From Rhodococcus sovatensis (lineage in GTDB: Bacteria > Actinomycetota > Actinomycetes > Mycobacteriales > Mycobacteriaceae): a stretch of 64,000 bases of DNA. The DNA lies in contig NZ_CP147846.1 of the NCBI RefSeq assembly GCF_037327425.1, positions 62,001 to 126,000 on the forward strand, written 5' to 3'. Positions 8,871-20,100 of the stretch are shown one piece after another (positions within the stretch are counted from its first letter, which is position 1; the number at the start of each line of letters is the position of its first letter). Position numbers and translations under genes: made by a program. Below the pieces are notes generated by a model. That model was not told the DNA's origin, searched no databases, and saw only the letters and a list, made by a program, of their open reading frames with translations.

Positions 8871-9941
8871 GTGACAACACGAACCGGGCATACTCCTCCG
8901 CCCGCACAAACGCCGGAGGGGGTTCGCCGCGCAACCGCGTCGACGAGCCTCGGACGTCGCGCGCTGGGATTGATCGTCGCGATCGCTTCGCTGGTCGTCC
9001 TGGTGGTCCTGAGTATCGCCGTCGGATCGAAGGACATCCCGCTGTCGGTCGTGTTCGACGCACTGCTGCACAACACGGGCAAGGGCGACGCGTTCGTCGT
9101 GTGGGACATGCGCATTCCACGAACGGCAGTGGGTCTCGCCGTCGGCTTCGCACTCGGGGTGTCCGGCGCGCTCATCCAGGCTTTGACCCGCAATCCGCTT
9201 GCCGATCCCGGCATTCTCGGAGTCAACGCCGGCGCCGAATTCTTCGTCGTGGTCGGCATTGCTGCGTTCGGTGTGACCACCGTCAGCGGGTACGTGTGGT
9301 TCGCATTTCTCGGCGCGCTGGTCGTCACCGTCGTCGTCTACGTGATCGGATCGATGGGGCGCGGCGGTGCCGACCCCGTCCAACTGACGCTGGCGGGTGT
9401 CGCATTCGGAGCGGTCCTGTCCGGCATTGTGACCGGTTGGGTTCTGACCGATCCGAAGACGTTCGACCAGATGCGCGGCTGGTACGCAGGCAGTCTCGTC
9501 GATCGAGGTTGGGACGTTCTGCTGCCGGTGCTCCCGTTCCTGATCATCGGAGTGGTGCTGGCAGCGATCGCGGCCAGTTCACTGAACACCATCGCACTGG
9601 GGGACGACCTGGCCAGCGCGCTCGGCGCGAACGTCGTTCGCACGCGGGTGATCGTGATCGTCGCGGTGACGCTGCTGGCCGGCGGCGCGACGGCGATCGC
9701 CGGTCCGATCGGATTCGTCGGCCTGATGGTGCCGCACGTCGCGCGCTGGATTGTGGGCCCGGATCAGCGCTGGATCATCGGATACACGCTCGTCCTAGCC
9801 CCATCGCTCGTGCTCGCCGCAGACCTCGTCGGACGCGTCGTCATCCGGCCGGGCGAGTTCCCGGTCGGCATCGTGACCGCGTTCGTCGGCGCCCCAGTGC
9901 TCATCTATCTGGTCCGCCGAGCAAAGGTGAGTGGCCTGTGA
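8871..9941 (+). CDS. FecCD-family ferric-siderophore permease, subunit 1
   Basis: Integral membrane subunit of the siderophore importer, 356 residues with about ten hydrophobic segments. FecCD hallmarks include the LGVSGALIQALTRNPLADP stretch and GPIGFVGLMVPHVAR, the loop that contacts the ATPase. GTG at 8871 with AGGAGAG upstream is chosen; the frame stays open further upstream, but there it overlaps the binding-protein gene and hairpin. Its stop overlaps the start of the next permease (GTGA), so the two are translationally coupled. It should pair with the second permease and the ATPase at 6383-7228. Confidence 0.94.
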   Translation: MTTRTGHTPPPAQTPEGVRRATASTSLGRRALGLIVAIASLVVLVVLSIAVGSKDIPLSVVFDALLHNTGKGDAFVVWDMRIPRTAVGLAVGFALGVSGALIQALTRNPLADPGILGVNAGAEFFVVVGIAAFGVTTVSGYVWFAFLGALVVTVVVYVIGSMGRGGADPVQLTLAGVAFGAVLSGIVTGWVLTDPKTFDQMRGWYAGSLVDRGWDVLLPVLPFLIIGVVLAAIAASSLNTIALGDDLASALGANVVRTRVIVIVAVTLLAGGATAIAGPIGFVGLMVPHVARWIVGPDQRWIIGYTLVLAPSLVLAADLVGRVVIRPGEFPVGIVTAFVGAPVLIYLVRRAKVSGL

Positions 9942-11017
9942 ATCCGGTGGGTCTCGCGACTGCTACCGAGCGGCGGGTGAATTTCGGACACCGCACGCTC
10001 GTGGTTCGCAAGGGCGGTTACGCCGTGCGCTGGCATGGCCGCAGTACCGTGGTGTGCGCCGTTCTGGCGGTGGCGACGCTCGTGGTGACGGTGTGGGCAC
10101 TGACACTCGGCGACTACCCGCTGAGCCTTACGCAGGTATGGGCTGCAATTACCGGAGATCCGGACGCCGCTTTCGCACGCACTGTCGTCGTCGAATGGCG
10201 GGCACCGCGGGCAGTCGCAGCGGTCGTTTTCGGTGCCGCGCTGGGGGTGTCCGGCGCAGCCTTCCAGTCGCTGATCCGCAATCCGCTGGCGTCACCGGAC
10301 ATCATCGGTTTCACCGCAGGGTCCTACTCCGGCGCGCTGATCGTGATCATCTTGATCCACGGTTCCTATCTGCAGTTGGCCGCAGGGGCGCTGGTCGGCG
10401 GTATCGCTACGGCGGCCGTCGTCTACCTCCTCGCGTGGCGGGGTGGGGTGCAGGGATTTCGCCTGATCATCGTCGGAATCGCTATTTCCGCGATGTTGAC
10501 CTCGCTGAACACGTGGTTGATGCTCAGCGCAAAGCTCAAGGTCGCCCTGAGTGCCGCAGCGTGGGGTGCCGGATCGCTCACCGGTACCAGCTGGGATCAA
10601 GTGCTCTGGGGCACTGGAGTCGTCGTTCTACTGTTCGGCATCATGGCGGTGTTCTCGCCCGCCCTCAAGCAACTCGAACTTGGCGACGACGCCGCGAAGG
10701 CCACGGGCGCGCGTGTGGAACGTGTCCGCCTCGTCGTGCTCGTGATCGGTGTCGCGCTCACCGCGACCGTGACGGCGGCGGCAGGCCCGATCGTGTTCGT
10801 CGCGCTCGCGGCCCCGCAGATCGCCCGTCGCCTGACTCGCAGCCCAGGCATGACCCTCGCGCCTGCGGCGTTCACGGGAGCGTTCTTGCTGGCCGGGGCC
10901 GACGTCACGGCGCAGCACCTACTCCCGGTCGCGTTGCCGGTCGGTGTCGTGACCGTGGTTGCGGGAGGCGGATATCTCGTGTGGTTGCTCATCCGAGAGG
11001 TCCGTCGTCGACGCTGA
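9938..11017 (+). CDS. FecCD-family ferric-siderophore permease, subunit 2
   Basis: Second membrane subunit of the importer, 359 residues. It shows the same family landmarks as its partner: GVSGAAFQSLIRNPLASPD and a GPIVFVALAAPQIARR loop for ATPase contact, with about ten hydrophobic helices. The GTG start lies in a four-base overlap with the stop of the first permease. A heterodimer of these two proteins is the usual FecCD/FepDG arrangement. The gap to the NRPS holds a weak GC hairpin (11028-11057) without a T-tract and then an iron box, so the NRPS is probably a separate transcript. Confidence 0.94.
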   Translation: MNPVGLATATERRVNFGHRTLVVRKGGYAVRWHGRSTVVCAVLAVATLVVTVWALTLGDYPLSLTQVWAAITGDPDAAFARTVVVEWRAPRAVAAVVFGAALGVSGAAFQSLIRNPLASPDIIGFTAGSYSGALIVIILIHGSYLQLAAGALVGGIATAAVVYLLAWRGGVQGFRLIIVGIAISAMLTSLNTWLMLSAKLKVALSAAAWGAGSLTGTSWDQVLWGTGVVVLLFGIMAVFSPALKQLELGDDAAKATGARVERVRLVVLVIGVALTATVTAAAGPIVFVALAAPQIARRLTRSPGMTLAPAAFTGAFLLAGADVTAQHLLPVALPVGVVTVVAGGGYLVWLLIREVRRRR

Positions 11018-11112
11018 GATCTTGTGTCCCCGGAGGTATCGATTTGTGCAACCGGGGGAGTGCCCGGCAGTCAGCTTGACATCACCAACGTGGGCACCAC
11101 AGTATTGTCACA

Positions 11113-11131
11113 ATAGGTTTGGCTAAGCTAA
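11113..11131 (+). promoter_or_regulatory. Iron box upstream of the rightward NRPS
   Basis: ATAGGTTTGGCTAAGCTAA matches 16 of 19 iron-box positions, the best site in the window. It ends 14 bp before the NRPS ATG and covers the alternative TTG start at 11119, which argues against that TTG being used. Confidence 0.88.
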
Positions 11132-11145
11132 CTTTTGGGAGATTC

Positions 11146-14100
11146 ATGACCGCGTCCGTGGACATTGCCGACCTGCACGAACGGTGGAACGACCACACTT
11201 CTCCCAAGGTCACCGCCACTGTCCCCGAGCTGTTCGCGGCAGCGGCTCGCGCAACTCCGGATGCTGTCGCTCTCGTCGACGGCGACCGCCGACTCACGTA
11301 TCGCGACGTGTCCGAGAAGATCGCACAACTGTCGCATCGGCTGCTCCGGTCCGGCCTCGACACCGAAGGGGTCGTCGGGATCTGCCTGCCGCGATCGGCC
11401 GAGATGGTCGTCGCGGCGCTGGCGATCATGACCGCCGGTGGTGCTTTCGTGCCGGTCGACCCGCAATGGCCCGCGGCTCGGCGTGACCGCGTGATCGAAG
11501 ACTCCGCAGCGAAGATCGCTGTCGTCGCGGCCGAGGACCAGCCGTCGCTTCCGATCGAATCGATCGTGGTGAATCTCGACGACTGGCAGTACGGCGACTT
11601 CCCGTCGGTGGCCCCGCAGCTCGAGCTCGACGGCAGTCAGCTCGCATACGTGATCTTCACTTCGGGATCGACCGGAACGCCGAAGGGCGCGATGATCCGA
11701 CACGATGCGATCTGCGAGCGACTCACGTGGCAGCGGGACCACGTGCTCATGTTCGGCAACGACGACGCGTCGCTGTTCAAGGCGCCCCTCGCGTTCGACA
11801 TCTCCGTGAACGAGATTCTGCTTCCGCTCGTGTCCGGTGGACGTGTAGTCGTCGCGGCGACCGGCAGCGAGAAGGACCCCGAGTACCTGCTCGACTTGAT
11901 CGCGAAGGAGCAGGTCACGTACCTGTACCTCGTCTCGTCGATGCTCGACGCGCTCCTCGTGCTCGACCTCGAACGGTCGGCAAGTGGCGCGTCGGCGCTC
12001 ACGGGCGTCCGGCACGTGTGGTGTGGCGGCGAAGTCCTCACCCCCGACTTGTTCAGCCGGTTCCGCGATCAGTTGACGACGACGCTGTACCACGGATACG
12101 GCCCGGCGGAAGCGACGATCGGTGTCTCGCACGTCATCTACCGAGAGCGGGCCGAGCGAATCGCGACGTCGATCGGTCGCCCCAATCCACACACCCAGCT
12201 CTATGTCCTGGACGAGGACCTAGAGCCGACTCCGGTCGGTACCGGCGGCGAGTTGTACGCCGCCGGATTCCTTTTGGGCCGTGGATACGTCGGCAGTGGG
12301 CACCTCACCGCGGGCAGCTTTGTCGCGAACCCGTTCGATGCCGACGGCTCGCGCATGTATCGCACCGGAGACCTCGCACGGTGGACCGAGGACGGGACGC
12401 TCGAGTTCCTCGGCCGCGCCGACAACCAGGTCAAGATCCGTGGCCAACGACTCGAGCTGCAGGAGGTCGAAGTTGCGATCTCAGCGCATCCCGGGGTTCG
12501 GCGCGCAGCGGTGCTCGCATTGGATCACCCGGCAGGTGGCAAGTTCCTCGCCGCCTACGTCACGGCCACGGGCGAGTCGCCTGCGAACTTCGTCGAGGTA
12601 CTCCGAGAGCAAGCCGTAGGCACGTTGCCCGACTACATGGTCCCGTCGACCTTCACCGTGCTCGATGCGTTCCCGGTGACAGTCAACGGCAAGCTCGACC
12701 GTCGCGCCCTGCCTGCCCCCGATCTCGGAGCAGGCGCGGGCCTCGGCGGCCGACTGCCGGTAACCGCGTCCGAGCAGACACTCGCGCGCGTGTTCTCCGA
12801 AGTTCTGCATCTCGGCGATGACGTCGTCCTCAGCGTCGACGACAACTTCTTCCGCTTGGGCGGCCACTCGCTGCTCGCGAGCGGCGTGGTCTCCCGAGTG
12901 AATGCGGCAATGAACGTGTCGTTGTCTCTGCGTGAGGTTTTCGACAATCCGACGATCGCAGAACTGGCCCGGGTCGTCGGGGACGCCTCACGCGTCACTC
13001 GTCCGGTGGTTCGAGTCGGTCACGTCGAACGACCCGAAAAGCTGCCGATGTCGTACGGTCAGCAATCGCTGTGGTTGGCCGAGCAGGTCGCGGACCGGAC
13101 GATCTACCGCACAGTCGAGGCCCTACAGTTCCGAGATCGCGCAGACGTGGACGCGCTGCGGGACTCGATTCGCCGACTGGTCGACCGACACGAAGTGCTA
13201 CGCACCACGTTCGTCTTCGACGAAGAATCGTCGAGACCGATTCAGGTCGTGCACGAGGCTCAGCAGGGCCTGCTGAGACAAGAGAAGATCGAGCGCAGCA
13301 AGGTCGACGCGCGTATCGGCGAACTCCTTGTCGCACCACTCGAACTGGCCACCGACTTCGGTATGCAGTTCACGCTGCTGCGGCACGAAGACGGCGATGT
13401 ACTGGTGGCACATGCTCATCACATGGTCACCGACGAGAATTCGGTCGAGCCGCTCATCCGCGACCTGACGGCGTTCTACACGGGCAATCACGTCGAACCA
13501 CTCACGGTCCAGTACGCCGACTTCGCGGTATGGCACCGCGAAGTCCTCGGCGACCGAGACGATGTCGGTTCGCGTCACCAGGTCGAACTCGAGTACTGGC
13601 GGGACCTGCTCGTCGGTCTGCCGGTCGAAACGCCGCTGCCGCTCGATCATGCTCGCGGCGACACCGACGAGCGCACGATTCGATCCGCCGAGGCAGTGCT
13701 GTCGAAGGGCGACACCGACACGGTCGACGATCTCCTCGTCGAACAGCGGGCCACGCCGCTGCACGCGGTCATCACAGCGCTTTCGCTCGCCCTGTGGAAC
13801 GAAGGCGCCGGTCCACGCGTGCCGGTCGGTACGCCCGTGACCCTGCGCGATGAACCCGAATTGGCCGACCTCGTCGGATATTTCGTCAACTCGGTGGTCG
13901 TGCGGGTGGACATCGATGCGGCGCTCGGCTTCGGCGACACGCTCAGTGGCGTCCGGGACCGCCTCCTCGGTGCGGTGGAACACAAACTCGTGCCGTTCGA
14001 GAGCGTGGTCGAGTCCGTCAACCCCACGCGAATCCCCGGTCTGAGTCCGATCTTTCAGGTCATGGCCGCATTCCGCGACAATCGCGAGGCCGCCGCGAAT

Positions 14101-17100
14101 CCGGACGCGTCGCTCGTGCCGTTACTGCCTTCCCACGATGGCGTCGACGATTCGATCCCGGCGCTGTACGACCTGGTGTACTCCCTCGATCGGCGGCCCG
14201 ACGGAACCCTGCGCATCGGACTCGACGCCACCCGTGAACTGTTCGTCGAGGAGACGACATCACGCCTGCTCGAGACCGCTCGATACTTCCTGGTCTTGGG
14301 TGCCCGTCACCCCGGATTGCCTGTACGGCAGCTTGCCCAGCTCGTTCGTGCGGCACTCCACGGCACGGCGCAACGGCCCGCCGCCGTCTCGTACAGCACC
14401 CGAATTCTTCTGCCGGACTTCGATGTTCGCGACGACTCGATGTGGCTCGCGGCGACCTCGCACCTCGCACTCGCGGCGCCGCACTTGGCGTCACTTCGGT
14501 TGGGCGTCCGCGACGACGGCAGCGGTGAACTGTCCGCAGACGTGGTCAACCCAGAGCTTCTCGACACTGCGCGGGAGGTCGTGGCCGCCCTTGTTGCCGC
14601 GTACCGCGCTGGTACCGCGATGGAGATCGTCGCTGTTCCGACCGATCGGGATTCGCGTTCCGACGAGGACTGGACCGCCGTTCTCGACGATCCGTTCTGG
14701 GAGGACTGGGTCGACGAACTTGCCGACTGCGACGGCGCAGAGCCGGCCCGCGGGCCGGTGGAATCGGCACGGCAGCTTTCCGCGATCACGGTCCGCGAGA
14801 CTCCCGCGGTTGCGGATGCGGGCGTTGTGCGGGCGGCGATCGTCGCCGCGGTGGTACGCGCGCTCGAATCGAGCGATCTCGTCGACGGCGATCTGGTTCT
14901 CGAGGTCGCCGCACCGTTGAACACCGACACGGTGGTGGGCCTGCCAGTTGTCGTCGACGACTTGCAGATCGCCGCGGATCTCACGGGTGCGTCGATTGCC
15001 GCACGCCTCGAGCCGATTCGCGAACGCGCCGCGGACTATGCCGGACTTGCTGGGCATGCCCGATTCGGTTCGTTCTTCGACGATCTTCCGACACCGCACG
15101 CGCGGGTCAGTGTCTTCACGACCGACGCCGACAGTACGGCGGCCGGTCCAGCGACCACGCCGATCGCGGTTCGGGTACTCGTCGGCAGACCTGGCACCGA
15201 CTCGGGGACACGGTCGGTACGGGTCGAGGTCGACGCGGATGCTGCGGTTGTCTTGCCGGCCGACGAGATCGCTGCAGCCATCGTGGACGAGATCGCAGAC
15301 GCGGTCATCGTGGCGGCCCCGTCAGTGCAGCCAGCCCCGCAGGCCCCGGCAGGCTCACCGCTCAGTGTGCGTCGCGCGGACCGGTTGACCCTCTCCGCCG
15401 CCGACGAGGAGAGCGTCCGAGCACGCTACGGTGCTGCCGCCGAACTGCTTCCGCTGTCACCTCTGCAGCAGGGTTTGCTCTATCACATGGTGCGGGCCCG
15501 TGAGTCGGGTGGCCACAACTCGTACATGTCTCAGGTGACGCAGGGCGTCGTCGGCGCGCTCGATCCGGACCGTCTGGTGGCGGCCGTCCGCACAGTTCTT
15601 TGTCGCTATCCGAATCTCCGCTCGGCGTTCCTGCCGTCGGGCGAGGCTCAGGTCATCCCGGCTGTCGCTGACGCACCGATCCGGCTCATCCGGTTGGCGC
15701 AGTGGCGCGAACTGGGTGTCGGGACAACGGAATTCCTCGCCGAGGAATGCGGTGTGCCGTTCGACTTCGAAACGCCGCCGCTCATTCGCTTCACCCTCAT
15801 CGAACACGGTGTCGACGAGTGGAAACTTGCGATGACGTTCGAGCACATCCTGCTGGACGGTTGGTCGACGAGCGCCGTTCTCGACGAGATCTTCGATACC
15901 TACCGAGACCCCGAGTACCCGGCGCGAGTGCGTCCGGCGTCGTTCCGTAGTTACCTCGACTGGCTGGCCGATCAGGACGTCGACGCTGCATATGACGCGT
16001 GGAGTTCGTACCTCGCCGAGCTGGCCGGTCCGACGCTCGTCTGGCCGGCCGGGCTCGGCGTCGGTGAAGGGCGCGACGGGTCGGGTGAACTGCATCACGA
16101 TCTCGACAGCGCCGCCGCGGCCGCAGTACATGCTGCCGCGCGGACGTCCGGTGTCACCGTCGGCACGGTGCTGCAGGCAGCGTGGGGTGTCACTCTCGGG
16201 CAGTTGGTCGGCAGCAACGATGTCGTATTCGGCAACACCGTCTCCGGACGTCCGCCGGAGCTCGCCGACTCCGACCGAATCATCGGGCTGTTGTTCAACA
16301 CTGTCCCGTTGCGAGTGAGCTTTTCACCGTTCGACTCGGTACGAGGCCTGCTTACCCGCGTGCAGCACGAGCAGTTGCAGGTGATCGATCATCCCTACGC
16401 GTCGCTGACCAAAATCCAGGCCGCGGCCGACATGTCGACGATGTTCGACACGCTGTTCGTGGTGCAGAACCTTCCTCCGGAGGCCGCGGCCGTAGAGGGC
16501 GACCTCGAGCTGGTGGCGACGGACGTCGACGACGAGACGCACTATCCGGTCACGTTCGCGATCGATCCGTCCGAGGTCGACGGTAAGCCCTTCCTGCATG
16601 TTCGGCTGGTGTACCGCCACGATGCGTACACCGAGGCGGCTGCGCAGGAATTGCTCGAACGTTTCCTTCAGGTGCTGATCGCGCTCGCGGCAGATCTCGA
16701 CGGCCCGGTCGGGCAGCTCTCCGCCCTGCTGGCCGACGAAGCAGTGCCGCACACCGGCACCGCCGCGGACCTGGTCCGCGAGGTCCCGGCAGTCACGGTG
16801 GCGGACCTGCTCGACGAGCAGGTCCGCCTGTCCGGGGCGGAAACTGCGCTCGTCGCGGGAGATCGTGTTCTCAGGTTCACGCAGTTCGCCGCAGAGGTCA
16901 ATCGATACGCTCGACTGCTGCTCGACGCGGGCGTCCGGTCCGAGCACCGCGTCGCGCTGCTTCTGCCACGCGATGAGCGCATGGTCATCGCGATGTTCGC
17001 GGTGTTCGCCGTCGGTGCGGCCTACGTGCCGATCGACAGCGCGCTACCGGACGACCGCATCGGCTACATGCTCGGTCTCGCGCGTCCAACGGTGACGTTG

Positions 17101-20100
17101 GTGACCGGTCGGGACGCGAACCGGATCGGTGAAACGCGCGGCGTCGACCTCGATGATCTCGCGACCCGCGAGCGCATCGCCGCCTTCGACTCCGGCCCGA
17201 TCACGAATGCCGACCGCGGCGGCCGGATCGAGCTCGACCATCTCGCGTACATCATCTTCACCTCTGGCTCGACGGGTCGGCCCAAGGGCGTCGCCGTGGG
17301 CTACCGCGGCCTGACGAACATGTACGTCAACCATGTCGAGAAGATCTTCGACCGCGTCGTCGCGCATCAGGCCGGACGACGGATGAGAATCGCGCACACC
17401 ACGTCGTTCTCGTTCGACGCCTCGTGGGAACAGCTGTTCTGGTTGCTGAACGGCCACGAAGTGCATGTCATCGACGACGAGCTGCGCCGCGATCCACACG
17501 GATTGCTCACTCATTACGACCACACACGCGTCGACGGCTTCGATGTCACGCCGTCGTACGGACAGGTACTGGTCGATGAGGGACTCCTCGAACGCGACCG
17601 TCCGGCGGGACGATCGGTGTCGTCCGAGGCACCCGGAGTCGTGTTCGTTTCGCTCGGTGGTGAGGCTGTGCCGGAGCGCCTGTGGCAGCAACTGCGCGAT
17701 GCACCCGGGGTCGAGTCGTACAACCTCTACGGCCCGACCGAGTACACGATCAACGCGCTCGGCGCAGACCTTGCCGACAGCGCCACGCCGAGCGTGGGAA
17801 CCCCCATCTTCAACACGCGGGCATACATCATCGACGAAAACCTGCAGCCGACCCTCCCCGGCGTTGCAGGTGAGCTCTACCTCGCGGGCGCGGGAATCGC
17901 CCGCGGCTACTGGGGGCAAGCCGCCCTCACGTCGGACCGCTTCGTCGCGTGCCCGTGGGAACCGGGCGAGCGTATGTACCGCACCGGTGACCTGGCCCGC
18001 TGGAACTCCTCGGCGAACATCGACTACCTCGGTCGCGCCGACGAGCAGGTCAAGATCCGCGGCTATCGCATCGAACCCGACGAAGTTCGAGCGGTGCTCG
18101 AAACCCATCCGGACGTGGTGTCCGCTGCGGTCATCGCGGCGGATCATCCGGGTGGCGGAAAAATGCTCGCCGCGTACTACACCGCTACCGACGATGTGAG
18201 CACGTTCTTGCGCACTCACGCGGAAGAACGCCTACCCGAATACATGGTGCCGAGTAGCTACATCCGCGTCGATTTCTTCCCGCTGACACCGAACGGCAAG
18301 CTCGATCGACGCGCTCTGCCCGCGCCGGAGTTGACGCCGACGGGTGGTTCGGGACGAGCCGCGGAGACCGACACCGAACGCACGCTGACCGAGATCTTTC
18401 GGGACGTGCTCCGGCTGTCGGCGGACGCAGCCTTCTCGGTCGACGACGACTTCTTCCGGCTGGGCGGTGACAGCATCCTGTCGATCCAGGTGGTGTCGCG
18501 GGCTCGGCGTGCCGGCGTCACGATCAAGGCCTCCGAGGTCTTCACCGCGCGGAAGGTCTCGGCATTGGCCCGGCTGGCCGATGCGCGCGCCGCGGAGGAA
18601 TCGGGTGACGCCAGCCCCGAGGTGCTGTCGTCAGGTCTGTGGCCGATTGCGGTTCCCATGGTGGATTCACCGACCTTCGGTACGTTCGTGCAGTCCGCAG
18701 TCTTCGTGACACCCGCGGGTGCCGACGAGAAGCTCGTGTCGCGGGTACTGAGCCGCGTTGTCGATCACCATGCGGCACTGCGCGGCAGGCTTGTGCGAGA
18801 GAGGGATTGGCGATTCGAGATCGCATCACAGAGTTCGACGGCCGGTCGCCTACGCTCCGAGTCGACGTCGTACATGTGGTCCGATCCGCAGTGGGTCGCG
18901 CGTGCCGGCGAGTTGGTCGCCGAGTTCGGACAGTCCATGAACCTGCAGGACGGTGTGCTGTGGCAGGCGCGCTGGGTGACCAGTGACGCCGAGCCCACCG
19001 GGCGACTGGTGCTCGGCATCCACCATCTGGTCGTGGACGGTGTGTCGTGGCGCATCATCGGTGACGACTTGACCCATGCCTGGGAATTGGAAACCGGCGT
19101 GGCGACGGATCCGCTTCCTGCGGTGGGTACTTCACTCGCGGCGTGGTCGAGTGCACTGGCCGCGCGCGCTCGTGACGCTGACCTTCTCGCTCAGGCCGAC
19201 TACTGGTCGGCGTCGGAAATCGAGGAGCCACTGCTGGGTTCACGTGAACTCGACCCGGCGATCGATACCACCGACACGACGGCCGTCGCCGCCGTACGCG
19301 TGCCGCCTGCGTTGACGTCGGCGCTTCTGACCGATGTGCCCCATGTGCTCTCGGCCGAGATCAACGACGTCCTGCTCGGCGGTTTGGCGATCGCGGTCGG
19401 TGCATGGCGTTCACGACGGGGAACGACCGATCGGCGAGTGCTCATCGGCCTCGAAGGTCATGGCCGGGAGGAGAACATCGTTCCCGGTGCGGATCTGTCG
19501 CACACCGTCGGCTGGTTCACGTCGTTCTTCCCCGTGGTGCTCGACACCGCAGATGTCGATCCGGTCCGCGCCGTCCTCGACCCGCAGAGCGCGGCGGAGG
19601 CAGTGCTTCGTATCAAGGAGCAACTCGCCGCAGTCCCCGACCGCGGTATCGGTTTCGGAATGCTGTGGCAGCTCAATCCCGAGGTGGGTAAGCGGCTGGG
19701 GTCCGGGCGCGGCCCACAGATCGGGTTCAACTACCTCGGTCAGTTCGCCGGCGGAGACGCTGCCGATGAGAACGCGGCGTGGGATCTCGCGCCGGAACTG
19801 CCGGGTATCGACGCGTACGAGACTGCCGGTCAAAGTATCGACTCGGCGGCCGACATCAACATCGCCGCGGTGCCCGAAGGCGATGGGTGGATGCTCAGCG
19901 GCGACATCGCTTACGCGTCCGGCGTCCTGTCCGCGGACGAGGTCGCAGAGCTCGTCGAGCTGTGGGTCCAGGCGCTGGGCGCTCTCGTCGAATACGCGCG
20001 TTCTGCGGTCCCGGTCAGGCGCTCTCCGTCGGACGTACTCGCCCCCGGCGTGACGCAAGCCGACCTCGAGCGCTGGGAAAGCATTTACGGTGAGCTCGCC

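Noticed and set aside
8843..9937. N-terminal extension of the second permease gene into the first
   Set aside because: The frame is open but antifunctional to the first permease; the GTGA overlap at 9938 gives a normal FecCD protein.
11119..11145. TTG start for the large NRPS, nine codons upstream
   Set aside because: It lies inside the iron box, while ATG 11146 has its own GGGAG site.
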